Of a stretch of 64,000 bases of DNA, positions 1-10,117 are shown one piece after another. Every line of letters begins with the position of its first letter. The first letter of the stretch is position 1. This DNA comes from Kappaphycus alvarezii (lineage: Eukaryota; Rhodophyta; Florideophyceae; Gigartinales; Solieriaceae): positions 1-64,000 of the forward strand of contig NADL03000492.1 of NCBI GenBank assembly GCA_002205965.3. Reading direction: 5' to 3'. The notes below the pieces were generated by a model, which saw only the letters and a list, made by a program, of their open reading frames with translations, was not told the origin of the DNA and ran no database searches. Position numbers and translations under genes: made by a program.

Positions 1-1108
1 TCCCCTAAAACCCCTAAAACCCCTAAATCCCCTAATCCCCTAAATCCCCTAATCCCTAAACCCTAAAACCCTAAAAACCCCTAAATCCCCTAAATCCCCT
101 AAAACCCCTAAATCCCCTAAAACCCCTAAATCCCCTAAATCCCCTAAAACCCCTAAACCCCTAAACCCCTAAATCCCTAAAACCCCTAAATCCCCTAAAA
201 CCCCTAAACCCCTAAATCCCCTAATCCCCTAATCCCCTAATCCCCTAATCCCCAAAAAACCCCTAAATCCCTAAAAAACCCCTAAAAACCCTAAATCCCC
301 TAAATCCCTAAAACCCCTAAATCCCTAAATCCCCTAAAAACCCCTAAAACCCCTAATCCCTAAATCCCCTAATAACCCCTAAATCCCCTAAATCCCCTAA
401 ATCCCTAAATCCCCTAAATCCCCTAAAACCCCTAAATCCCCCTAAATCCCTAATCCCCTAAACCCCTAAAAACCCCTAATCCCCTAAAATCCCCTAAACC
501 CCTAAAAACCCCTAAAAAAACCCCTAATCCCCTAAATCCCCTAAAACCCTAAAACCCTAAAAAACCCCTAAATCCCCTAAAAACCCCTAAAACCCCTAAA
601 AAACCCCTAATCCCCTAATCCCTAAATCCCCTAAAACCCCTAAAACCCCTAAAACCCCTAAAAACCCTAAATCCCCTAAATCCCCTAAATCCCCTAAAAA
701 CCCCTAATCCCCTAAATCCCCTAAATCCCCTAAAAAACCCCTAAATCCCCTAAATCCCCTAAATCCCCTAAATCCCCTAAAATCCCCTAAAACCCCTAAA
801 AACCCCTAAAACCCCTAAAACCCCTAAATCCCCTAAATCCCCTTAAATCCCCTAAATCCCCTAAATCCCCTAAATCCCTAATCCCCTAATCCCCTAAATC
901 CCCTAAAACCCCTAAATCCCCTAATCCCCTAAAATCCCCTAAATCCCCTAATCCCCTAAATCCTCTAATCCCCTAATCCCCTAAACCCCTAAAAACCCCC
1001 TAAAACCCCTAATCCCCTAAAAACCCCTAAGACCCCTAATCCCCTAGTCCCCTAAAACCCCTAAATCCCCTAGTCCCCTAAATCCCCGAAAACCCCCTAA
1101 ATCCCCTA
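1..1108. repeat. Telomeric repeat tract, C-rich strand
   Basis: The first 1.1 kb is made entirely of short units CCCCTAAA, CCCCTAAAA, CCCCTAAT, CCCTAAA and CCCCTAAAAA in irregular order, degenerating slightly towards position 1100 (for example CCCCTAGT and CCCCGAAA). On the other strand this reads as variable (A/T)TTAGGGG repeats. A C-rich strand at the 5' end of the plus strand is the orientation expected at a left chromosome end. The unit differs from TTAGGG and TTTAGGG by having four G residues and a variable A/T spacer, which implies a telomerase template that allows slippage. An internal telomere-like tract cannot be excluded because the window starts inside the array. Confidence 0.93.
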
Positions 1109-1559
1109 ATACACAGACGTATCATTACAGTAACCCCCAATCCACTGACGATAGTTTTGCACTGTTGACTGGATTCCATATTTAGGAAATATCTTTTCAA
1201 TTAATTCAGTGGTATTGTTCCGCTCAATCTCGGAATCAAGAACGAAATCCATCATCATGGCGTTCTCTTTGTCCGCAAATGAAGCTTGATTCCCCAAAAA
1301 TTGCAGCCTCATCACTGCACGCATTTCCATCACGACTGCAACAAATATTTTGAAGAGAAATATCTGGATGACGGCTTACGACTCTCTTCCTTCCGCCACG
1401 CATCGCTTTTGTCTTGTCATAACCTGGAATAAAAGTTAGTCTCTCGTTGAAAAACACGTAGTTCCGAGGAGCAACCGCCGAGTTGCGAACAAGATGCAGT
1501 CCTATTTCTGTACCATGCGGGGGGTTTCCGCTCGATAAATATATCAAGGCTGTCATCAA
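1106..1559 (-). pseudogene. Telomere-linked-helicase/OrsD-like segment cut off by the telomere
   Basis: Two overlapping minus-strand reading frames (1236-1559 and 1106-1333) encode pieces resembling the conserved region that precedes the RecQ helicase domain in fungal telomere-linked helicase and OrsD-related proteins. The visible hallmarks are SGNPPHGTEI, which resembles the family's G-x-P-x-R-G-x-E box with H in place of R, followed by RN and by a Y-x-K motif (GYDKTKA), and then an NYRQ motif near the C-terminus. A frame change lies between them. Translation ends at TAG (1106-1108), whose bases are part of the first telomere unit, so the helicase domain expected next is absent. The family assignment is by eye and moderate; the truncation is seen directly. 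Confidence 0.45.
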
Positions 1560-1598
1560 CCTTGATACTCCCTCAATGTTCTTGAGCTTCCTTCGTAT

Positions 1599-2342
1599 TT
1601 AATGGAATCTTTGGGTGGCAGATATCAGCGACATTGATTTGAGAGCCCTGGTGACGAAGTTACGACATTCAACGACGAACATGGGACTGGCATGGTGGCC
1701 CATGATGCAATAACCAACTTTCTTCTCAGTCACGTCATCGCACAGATCTCCAAATTGATTCTCAATATCCATTGGAACCATTACACCACCAAATATGCCG
1801 CCTACTCCGAACATCAGCCTGTAAATACCTTCTTGCATCTTTCTCACATTAAGGACAACATCTGTTGGAGGAATATGCAGACCAGAAGCCCACCCACGGT
1901 TGACATGACCCGGATCGGAGCATGGCACCCAAATAAATCTAGCATTTTCTGCAGATAGTGTTATTTTCGTTTTTGCAAGCATCTCTTGAAATACATTGAA
2001 TTTAAGACCAGCATTCGGACTATGCTTCTGGGCAAGAAGCTCCAGCGCTTTTTTTCCAGTCGGGCAGTGCCAAAGATCAATTTCCAAAATGCCGCAACAT
2101 CCAACAATATACGCCAGTCCAGCAAGAGTTGGAGAATTTTCTCTCCCTTCAGAGAGACGTGCCTCCTCGCCTCTGCCTTGGTAGACTCCAAGGCATGTAA
2201 TGAATACATTGGCTGCAGTTAGATTAGTGGAGCTTTCAAGACTGTTCTCCTCATACAGAACGCTTTTCATAAGGTCAAAAAAATCTTTCATGACCTCATA
2301 CTTTTTTCGGGTCCAATCCATGGACTTGCTTCGATCGTGCAT
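1599..2342 (-). CDS. 247-residue ORF, unknown, probable part of the subtelomeric helicase-like gene
   Basis: This is an open frame of 247 codons starting at ATG (2340-2342). It has no motif I recognise with confidence. It is mixed alpha/beta in character, with a glycine-rich stretch (FGVGGIFGGV) near residue 185 and several cysteines. It lies between a C2H2 finger ORF upstream (2945-3505) and the OrsD-like segment downstream (1106-1559), all on the minus strand and in changing frames. It is therefore most simply the central part of one long, now frameshifted (or intron-containing) gene running toward the telomere. An independent small gene is the alternative. Confidence 0.4.
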   Translation of the reverse strand: MHDRSKSMDWTRKKYEVMKDFFDLMKSVLYEENSLESSTNLTAANVFITCLGVYQGRGEEARLSEGRENSPTLAGLAYIVGCCGILEIDLWHCPTGKKALELLAQKHSPNAGLKFNVFQEMLAKTKITLSAENARFIWVPCSDPGHVNRGWASGLHIPPTDVVLNVRKMQEGIYRLMFGVGGIFGGVMVPMDIENQFGDLCDDVTEKKVGYCIMGHHASPMFVVECRNFVTRALKSMSLISATQRFH

Positions 2343-2373
2343 TTACGGTTTATATTGTCCCTCGAGGAACAAT

Positions 2374-2393
2374 CCTCACCATTAATGGTGAGG
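2374..2393. repeat. Perfect 20-bp palindrome
   Basis: CCTCACCATTAATGGTGAGG is identical to its reverse complement. It directly abuts a second near-perfect 20-bp palindrome at 2354-2373 (centre CTCGAG). Both lie just upstream of the ATG of the 247-residue minus-strand ORF, where they could be an operator-like site or a transposon end. Confidence 0.6.
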
Positions 2394-2414
2394 GATTCCT
2401 TCAAACTTTGGCAG

Positions 2415-2872
2415 TCAAGATTTTTTCGGGACCAACGTCTTGAAAAACTGAACAGAGGCTTTTCTCACGTCTTCCGACAACTCAAATTGAAACTTTTTGC
2501 ATCCAGGAAAATCAATGAGTCGGCATAAACGAAAAATCATTAGGATGAGAAAAACACCGTGAAGGGCATACCTTTCTTCTGTACTCTCTTGGCAGTGCTG
2601 AAAGTTTCTTTTCGAGACAATTCCGGGAGCTGAAACTGCCTTCACTATATCGTTCCGTCGCATGTTGGGTTTTTTTCGTGGATACGTGAGAGACGGAAAA
2701 GGTCTCGGAAATAACTTTTGATTTCTACAACCAGCTTCATCACTTTCTCCCTCTTGCAGATATCGTTGGAGCCCGCTCCTGGACCAGCAGCAAGACAGAG
2801 AGAATTCTCCCAGTTTATTCCAAGGTTCAACAAGTACAAATCCAGTCTCTTCATGGCTGCAAAGGTGTGCAA
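2415..2872 (-). pseudogene. Linker segment of the subtelomeric helicase-like gene, frameshifted
   Basis: Two overlapping minus-strand frames (2645-2872 and 2415-2663) fill the space between the zinc-finger ORF and the 247-residue ORF. They carry no recognisable domain. Their coding-like composition and the shared strand and order suggest they belong to the same decayed gene. No function is assigned. Confidence 0.25.
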
Positions 2873-2944
2873 TCTTCTGACATCTATATCTTCAATACTT
2901 GGAAGCCTTTGATTTTGTGCATTCCTTACATGACGAAGAGCAAC

Positions 2945-3505
2945 TTATAGGGAATTATCAGCAGAAAAATCCTTACTTCGTGACCTCCCAATCATATCTG
3001 TTTCATTATTGTCAATTGCAAAATAGAACCTCTGCTTGGTTCCACGCCAAAGCGACTGGCCCTTCAGAATTGGAATATCAGATATGTCTACGTCTCCATC
3101 GAACTCATCATGATTCTTACTTTCCCGAATATGACGAGCTAAATTTCTGTGACCTTTGCATACATATTTGCAGAACATGCATTTCACAACGTTTGTCACA
3201 TGCAGTGCAGGAAGCTTGGGAAGTAGCTGGAAATGCCTGCTCGTTACTTCTTTTTCCTTGTACCGTACTTCAAGCTCAGCATTGATTTTCGACTTGGAAA
3301 TTTTGTTCATTTCACTTCTAAACAGATTCCGTGCACTAGCAGTACTGTGTCCATGCTCTCTGCGCATGTGGCGTATGTAATTTGGTTCATCTGACTCAAT
3401 TCCACCTTCACCTATCCCACAAATTATAACTTTTGCATGCAAAACGATGTGTGTATTTGACCTTCTTATGAAATCTTCCTGGTTCTCTTTCAATTTTTGT
3501 TCCAT
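2945..3505 (-). CDS. C2H2 zinc-finger ORF, N-terminal part of the helicase-like gene
   Basis: The 186-codon frame starts at ATG (3503-3505). Around residues 105-135 it carries CMFC followed by a spacing and the pair of histidines in RHIRESKNH, that is C-x2-C-x(n)-H-x(n)-H, a single nucleic-acid-binding C2H2 finger. A second possible finger with more distant ligands lies near residues 28-52 (HAKVIIC to HMRREHGH). OrsD-like and telomere-linked-helicase proteins characteristically begin with such fingers, which fits the downstream segments on the same strand. An additional minus-strand frame upstream (3408-3662) may be a further 5' portion. It could also be an independent zinc-finger protein. 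Confidence 0.45.
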   Translation of the reverse strand: MEQKLKENQEDFIRRSNTHIVLHAKVIICGIGEGGIESDEPNYIRHMRREHGHSTASARNLFRSEMNKISKSKINAELEVRYKEKEVTSRHFQLLPKLPALHVTNVVKCMFCKYVCKGHRNLARHIRESKNHDEFDGDVDISDIPILKGQSLWRGTKQRFYFAIDNNETDMIGRSRSKDFSADNSL

Positions 3506-4811
3506 TCCTCTTTACATCTGAATCAAAACTGTTGTCCGTTTTTACTGCGATTTCCAAGATATTCCGGAGAGACAATTTTGGTGCAAATTGCTCATCGAGG
3601 ACCAAGCTACACAAACGTTTTGAGTATTTTTTTGTTCTGAGACCGTTGAATGTAGTGACCAAATGGAGGATTCAGCTTATCGCACTACACTTCTCAGCTA
3701 TTGCAAAACAGCAAGATCCTAAATATGTTTCTTCAAGTGAGCAAAAACAGGATTTTCCAGACTGTTGCCTTCCTCGCAATGCTATTTTCTGTGATACAGA
3801 CTTGATCTTTTCTTGAATTGGATTAAAGATCTTGTTTGCTGCCGAGCAACAGTCTCACTTCTCGTTGACCAGAAAACTTACTGTCTCGAACTGCAGTTCA
3901 AAGGTGCAAAGTTCTTCTCAAACGCGTCAAAGCAGAAACCAAGTCAGAAGAAGAATAATATCAACCCTTCAACGTTCGATTTGTGCAAAGGAAGAATTGC
4001 AGAAGCAATCGGTTGCAACCAAAGTGGTGAGAATGTGTGTTTACTTGGAGAAAAAAACGGTAAACACCCTCTCTTTTACGCAGCAGTTCCGTCATTCGGT
4101 CATTTCCTACATTATGTTCTTGGCGAAATCATTTTATAAGCTTTCAATAAGCTGATCTCCCGGAAGAAGAGGAACAGAACCAAACCGAAGATGGCATTTA
4201 CTGTTTTCGAATATTCTCGCCAAAAGATGTCTGTGGCTCTACCCTCATTCCAGGTAAATTCAAGGGCTTAAAACTATCAATCGATGGGATCAATGATCTG
4301 CCAAAAGGATTTAAATAAGATCATGATTAGATCTAAACACGTTTTTCGGATATGCTAGAGCTATTCATTCGGCGACGTGTGCACAGAAATACTTCATAGC
4401 AGCTCCTTACTAATTTCGGATTTCTTTCAGCCAAGTTCACCAATTCCAAGCAGGTCACATCTGATGTCTCAACCTCATTCTCAAGCGCCTCTTCAATATC
4501 CAGAATGGCAGGTTTCGGCTCAATTTGATTGAATAGTAGCCGGATTTCCAATGTAAGTCGGTACTTGTCAAGTGCACTTGTCGTGTAGCCTTTTTTGTAG
4601 AAGAATCATTCTGATTTTATTATACTGGTCTTTCCAATTCCCATGGATACGGCTAACTCCCAATCCATGAGTACGAGCATGGGCAATTACCTCGGTGAGA
4701 TTTTTCCAAGCTTTCTCCATTGATTATTTCTTTGTTTCCTCAAAAAAATTGGGTTCAAAAACCAACGGGAATAATTCCAGTGTGTTGAAAAAAAGTGTCA
4801 AGTCGTTGCAA

Positions 4812-4831
4812 ACTGTTCCTCGTGGAACAAT
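4812..4831. repeat. Near-palindrome, type TGTTCCTCGTGGAACA
   Basis: ACTGTTCCTCGTGGAACAAT is an imperfect palindrome that recurs at 5989-6008 (ATTGTTCCTCGTGGAACATT) and, with CGAG in the centre, at 2354-2373. The three sites share the arms TTGTTCC and GGAACA. They may be ends of a degenerate element or protein-binding sites. Confidence 0.5.
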
Positions 4832-5988
4832 TTACGCCAAAATATTCCGTCACCGACGCGATCAATAATATCCAATGTCGATACAAAGTTATGTTTCCAA
4901 TGCCTTAGCAATCTCTGGCAACAAATTTGATGCACATGCCTTGTAAAGGTAGCAGATCTTGTGCTTCTAGTTGCTTGAAAGCCAAAAGGGGACAAGCAGG
5001 GATAGATTGGAGAAAAATGGAAAGAAAAGAGGTCAAAGGAGGATGAGGGACAAGAATATGGGTGACAGCAAACTTGTTTCTACCGACGAGATGGGAAAGG
5101 AGTCGTATGTCATGCCGACCGATCGGAGTTTAGACGCTGAGAGTTATATTTATGGCAGAAAAATTGCAGAAGTAAGTCCTACTTTTTTCTGTTATTTGGT
5201 GTAGGGTTTTCTGTGTCATGCCAATCTATTGGGTGTAGGGTTTTCTTTGCGATCTCAATCGAGCTCAAAACTAACATCTATTCCGTTGACGCAATCATGT
5301 GAATGTACAATAATTTGCAATTTGAGAACTCTTGTTTAATTGAAGTCGTACAAAACGTCGTGGGTTTGTGCAACAATACCTTGATTTAGTATCGCTTCCC
5401 AAATTTGGTGCCGTGACTGACTGCAACACTCAAAGAGAGCTGCTTTGACCTGTATTTACTCGCCTTTATTCAACATTAACCTGCCTGTTGGCCACCGAAA
5501 GAATTTTATTTTCCAGGAAACTTCAGTTGATCTGATTTCTTCATGTGCGAAAATCCGCTTATGGTTGATTTACATGCAACATTCCTTGACATAATCGGTA
5601 TGACTTGTTTCCCCTCAATTCGCAAACTGGTACTGGCAGCTTTTTGGTTAACTCTATTCCATGGTACACGTTCTGCACCGAAAACTGCAAGCAAAATTCG
5701 CTCACCAGCTAACCCAAGATACCTGACTATGAATGTTTATTAAGGCAATCTCGAAATGAAGAAGAATTATGCGACGAGAAATTCGAGAGCGGAGAATCCA
5801 ACTTGTAAGGATATCACCTGGACAAATCATCCCGGTTTTATTTGCGGTATCTCTTCCGTCTATTTGCTCTGAACGGGTTTCTACCTATGAAATTCAACAA
5901 CTCCAACTATTTACCAACTTTGGAATGCCAATATGACGCAACTGGTAATTCGACTAGTACAGTCCTGGCAATACTTGGACTGGTGCCG

Positions 5989-6008
5989 ATTGTTCCTCGT
6001 GGAACATT
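5989..6008. repeat. Near-palindrome, second copy of TGTTCCTCGTGGAACA type
   Basis: This has the same arms as the copy at 4812-4831. The homology extends a few bases further, to a GCACC(A/G) tail, suggesting a short diverged repeat rather than a chance palindrome. Confidence 0.5.
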
Positions 6009-6358
6009 CTGCACCAGGAAAAAGGTACATAATTCTCATTTGTTTGCCATGCAAAGCTTTCTGCGAATGCAAATATGACTAACATCTGTTTGAATATTAA
6101 AGCATGTTAAATGCACAACAAGATTAGTGATGCATCCGTTTGTACATTGAAGGGCTTTTGGAAACATGAAACACTGTGAATGAAATTCTGCAATGATAGT
6201 GTGAAACTTATTAAGGATTCGGACTGGAAATAATATTGGGAACAGCTACCAACTGAGTTTGCTTAATGTAATGATCTGCAGGGACAAGAAATTTTAACCA
6301 AAAAAACTACATGTGATCTGCACGTCCAGCCAAAAATAACAGTAAATCATTAGCCACT

Positions 6359-7253
6359 ATGAATATGAAAGATTCCCCGAGACCCCCCGTTTCCTTCAAC
6401 GGTTCCCCTTCTTCCGACGTCGCGCGCTTCTTTTTCGCGTACGAGAATGTAGTTATGCGCGACAAAGCGACGAGAAAAAGGCGCTCCAGATCCTTTGCCA
6501 CCTCGAGGGCGCAGCCTTTGAGCGTTACCACGAGGCTTTCGCGAAGGTGGAGCATTGGTGGAGGAGTCGAAGGACCATTCGACCGTTAAGGCCAAGCTCA
6601 TTGAGGAGTTTGGGGATAACCCGAAGCCGGAAGAAGAATTGCGGAAGGCTATCAACGCTAGGTTGGACCCGAAAGACTTAACGAGCTCCCTGGCGCAGTT
6701 GGATGCTCTATTCAAGAGAGTTGGATTCAACGATACCGCTTCGTTCGGCCTGCTTCGGAAAGCAGTGACAGGAAATCAAGAAATGGCGCAGTTTGTGATT
6801 TTTAGAGCTCCTACGGACTACAAAGAGCCCAAGAAGGAAATCGCGGACCTCGTAATTGGAAAGAAGACGTTCTATCGAGAAGAAAGTCAAGGGGCATCAT
6901 CGAGTGAAGCGCCGAAGAAGAACCTCCAAAGTCCGGATGCTCGTAGTGCACAGCATCTGGAAAAAAAGGTGGAGAAGCTGGCCGACCAATTAGCTGAACT
7001 ATCGTTGCTCGTGAAGAAGCAATTCGACGGAAAGACGCCGCCAGTGAAGACGGTTGCTGATTATTTTTGCAGCTATTGCAATCAGAAGGGCCAGGGAGCG
7101 AGCTGTTGCCCGCATAATCCGCATAGAGATACACGCTGTACGATTTGTGGGAGAAGAGGAAATTCGGAAGCAAAATGCTGGTCTAAGAACTCTCGTGGTA
7201 ATGATCAGCGAGCAGAAGTTGCTTGGGCCCGTCTGAGTCTGGAGAAGAATTGA
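6359..7253 (+). pseudogene. Ty3/gypsy gag remnant with two zinc knuckles
   Basis: The capsid part begins at ATG 6359, frameshifts near 6555 and continues to 7253. It matches, block by block, the gag of the complete element at 49.7-57.1 kb: an N-terminal FF-x-(A/F)-Y/F-EN segment, then a (D/N)-x-A-x-FGLLR motif. Near the end lie two knuckle-like clusters, CSYCNQKGQGASCC and CTICGRRGNSEAKC. In both, the histidine expected in C-x2-C-x4-H-x4-C is replaced, which would cripple nucleic-acid binding. It packaged element RNA when intact. It is a dead relative of the histone-mimic element family. Confidence 0.75.
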
Positions 7254-7525
7254 AAATGAAGAAGTCGAAAGACGATGACAAGATCGCCGTTGTTCAGGAA
7301 TCTTGCAAAAAGGACGTGGTGGCCGCCGCGACGAGAAGTGCGGACGGGCAGGCACTCCCGAAACAGCGGAGGGAAAACTTGATGGATCTTGAAGCCATCT
7401 TGAACAAAGCCCCTGCTAATCGTCCGCCGATGATGGCTCCCGTCCCAAGGAAGAAGACTTAGAGAGAAAACCGCAAATAGAGGAAGAAATCCGGTAGGCT
7501 TCAGGATCATTTAGGGAAGTATAAC

Positions 7526-7888
7526 GTGATCTCTGAACTGGGTTCCGCTTCCACAGGAATGAACTTCGGGCAACCGTTTCGCGGGGATGCCGAGGAGGCC
7601 AGAAAGGTTTTAATAAGAATTTTATCCAAGAGGTTACCGGTTACACAGGCGTCGTTGGTTAGCTCTTCAGGAGGTTCACGCCAACTGAAGGTAGTAGCCG
7701 TGAAGTTGTATGGAACGGAGACTCATGCACTTTTGGACACGGGTGGAGTTCCTAACTTGAGCTCTTGGGAACTCTGCAAAAGGCTTGCCCTCACCCCAAC
7801 AGAGACCGATCGTCAGGTGACTGTAGCAGACAGAACTGTCGCTGAGGTTCTTCGTTGTCTCAAAGGAGTGCCTGTGTCGTATGGGTAA
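7526..7888 (+). pseudogene. Ty3/gypsy retroviral-type protease remnant
   Basis: A 120-codon frame contains the aspartic protease signature ALLDTGGVP in the position of D-T/S-G-A. It aligns with WALLDSGAVP in the element at 49.7-57.1 kb, including the flanking VKLYGTE and the downstream VTVAD segment. The frame stops early at 7886-7888. The linker to reverse transcriptase (7889-8398) is present only as frame-broken acidic-serine-rich sequence. Confidence 0.75.
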
Positions 7889-8398
7889 ATGGTTGAGCAT
7901 CTTGAGTTCCTGGTAGTCAACAATGCCCGGTTTGACGTTATTGTTAGAAGCCCGACTCTGGAAGCTCTCCAGACGCGCATTGATTACGCACTCCAACACG
8001 TTACTTTGGTTATTGTAGAATAAGATGTTGTGTTCCCATTCGTAAACGAGCGTTCAGAATCAATGGGACTCAGACGGACGGTGAGAAATTCACGTCCCCC
8101 AAAGTTTCGGACGATGAGGAATCTCTCCACCCGTTCTCGTCGTCTAGCGAAAGCGATAGTGGATCTGATACCAAGCAAGACCTGGTCTTAGCCATCATTA
8201 ACAAGGAGTCGTACGAGCCTGATCTATCTCCCTCGACGAAGACTGAAGTTAAAGAGGTAAAAAAAGGTGGTGGCCCGCTCGGCTCTATTGGCCTCGAAAC
8301 TGAACCATCTCGAAGAGAAGAATCAGAAGGAGCTGGCGAAAGCTCTCAAGGAAACTGATGGCATAGCTTAGGAAATTCACGATCTGAAGCCTGCTCAT

Positions 8399-9776
8399 GT
8401 GCCGGTGGTGCATTCTTTTGAGTTGACGAACGAGACTTCGATACATCCGAAAGCTCGCCGAATGCCGCCGAGGCTTAACGAAGTCGTCAGGATAGAAGTT
8501 AAGGAATTATTGGAAGCTGGAATCATTACGCCGGCAAGGTCCGCCTGGTCCTTTCCGGTAGTGATAGCCACGAAGAAAGACGGAAGGCTCCGATTTTGCG
8601 TCGACCACAGTCAGTTGAACAGGGTGATGAAGCCGGACCGCTGTGCGTTACTGAAAACAGAAGAAATCTTCGACGAACTCTCTGGCGCAGAGTTCTTCAC
8701 AGCATTTGGACCTTTACACAGAATACTGGCAGGTTAGGATGTCCGAAACTTGCAAGGAAAAGATGACGTTCGTCTCTCGATATGGAATGTACAAGTTCGA
8801 GGTATTGCCGTTTGGACTCATGAACGCTCCAGCGACGTTTCACAGAATGATGGAGGAGGTGCTTCGCGGGCTGAAGTTCGCTATAGTTTATGTGGACGAC
8901 GTTGATATTTTCTCAAAGACGTTAGAGGAACACATAACTCATTGCAAAGAAGTGTTCAGGAGGATCAAAGAATCGAAGCTGAAGTTGAAGATTACCAAGT
9001 GCAACTTTCCTCAATCAGAAGTGAAATTGCTTGGTCCCATAGTTAATTAAGGTGGTATGAAGGTGGATCCCGACAAGATCAAGGATATTTTGGCAGCCCC
9101 GGTGCTTAAAAAAGTGACCAAACTCCGGGGTTTTCTAGGAATCGCGGAGTACTACCGACGGTTCATAATGGGGTTTGCCGACAGCCCAGCAGTGTTGCAC
9201 GCAGCGACGTCTGTCAAGAAGGCTTTCGAATGGACCTCGGAGATGCAAGAGGCTTTCGAATACTTGAAGGGGAAACTTACTGCCCCTCCAGTATTGGCGT
9301 TTCCGGATTTCAATTCTCCTTTCTTGGTGGAAACAGACGCCCCTTCGGCAGCCCTTGGGGTTTTTCTCTCGCAGAAGAAAAAAGACGGGAAAATACATCC
9401 CATTCAGTTCGCTTCTCGAACGATGACGGAATAGGAGCGCCGCTACTCCACAAGGAAACTAGAAGCACTCGCCGTGGTTTTCGCTTTTAAGAAGTTCAGA
9501 GTGTGCCTTCTGTTGGATAAGCCTTTCGTCGTTTATACAGACCATCAAGCACTTCAAACCGCGTTCAAGAAGAAAGATATTCACCGGCGGTTGGCAAGGT
9601 GGATGGACTTGATGGCGGAATACGACTTTGGTATCAAGTATCGTCCGGGACTAGCGAATGGGGCCGCCCATTATCTTTCGCGAAGACCCAACCAGAAGGA
9701 AGAAAGAAGAAACGATGAAAACATAACAGAAGGAATGGTAGCGAAAGTGGATTGGGCATTAAGGTGCGCCCCATGA
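8399..9776 (+). pseudogene. Ty3/gypsy reverse transcriptase and RNase H remnant
   Basis: Four consecutive pieces (8399-8737, 8706-9050, 9057-9434, 9474-9776) encode a Ty3-type polymerase broken by a frameshift near 8710 and stops near 9049 and 9432. Visible motifs are WSFPVVIATKKDG-RFCVD, LPFGLMNAPATF, IVYVDDVDIFS (catalytic VDD), LRGFLGIAEYYRRF, the RNase H start VETDAPSAALG and YTDHQAL. It shares these with the pol at 53.5-54.7 kb. Integrase does not follow; instead the plus-strand element stops at about 9776, where minus-strand integrase sequence begins. Confidence 0.85.
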
Positions 9777-10117
9777 ATTCTTTGGAAGCACATGCAAATA
9801 CTAATCGCAAAATAGGAAATTACCTCGGCTTCTCGGGGGTCCTCCGTTATTTCGCGAAGCCAACGTCTAGTCGGTAGCCTTCCAATAATTATGGAGGCAT
9901 AGCTTACACTTGGGAGACTAGGCTGTGTTTGAGGTGATCTCCTTGCTGATCTTCCTCGTTGCTCTCGACACCTTGTCCTTTTCGATGATCCGCCCCGATC
10001 ACTGGATGGTCCTGCTCGTATCATCATGACGGTCTCGGGAGGATCTTGGTCTTCAGCTGAGCTCGTGTTCCTTGGCGGAGACACGCAAGGTTTCCATATT
10101 GGATATGGGACCCGTCG
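9777..10117. other. Junction region between plus-strand pol and minus-strand integrase remnants
   Basis: A minus-strand frame (9671-10084) rich in S, P, R and acidic residues runs through here and could be the decayed 3' part of the minus-strand element. No domain is visible. The strand switch relative to the adjoining pol marks an inversion or two elements placed tail to tail. Confidence 0.35.

Larger units (their letters stand above)
3663..6358. other. Intergenic stretch with no assignable gene
   Basis: Only short, overlapping frames on both strands occur here and none shows a domain. A/T content is higher than in the flanking transposons. The notable content is two copies of a 20-bp near-palindrome (4812-4831 and 5989-6008), each within a slightly longer diverged repeat, with a weaker third relative near 5650-5690. 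The last 300 bp precede a gag remnant and may include an unrecognised LTR or leader. Confidence 0.5.

Noticed and set aside
1..1108. Simple low-complexity satellite rather than telomere
   Set aside because: The C-rich strand orientation at the very start, the G4 unit and the adjacency to a helicase-like subtelomeric gene fit a chromosome end better, although an internal array cannot be fully excluded.
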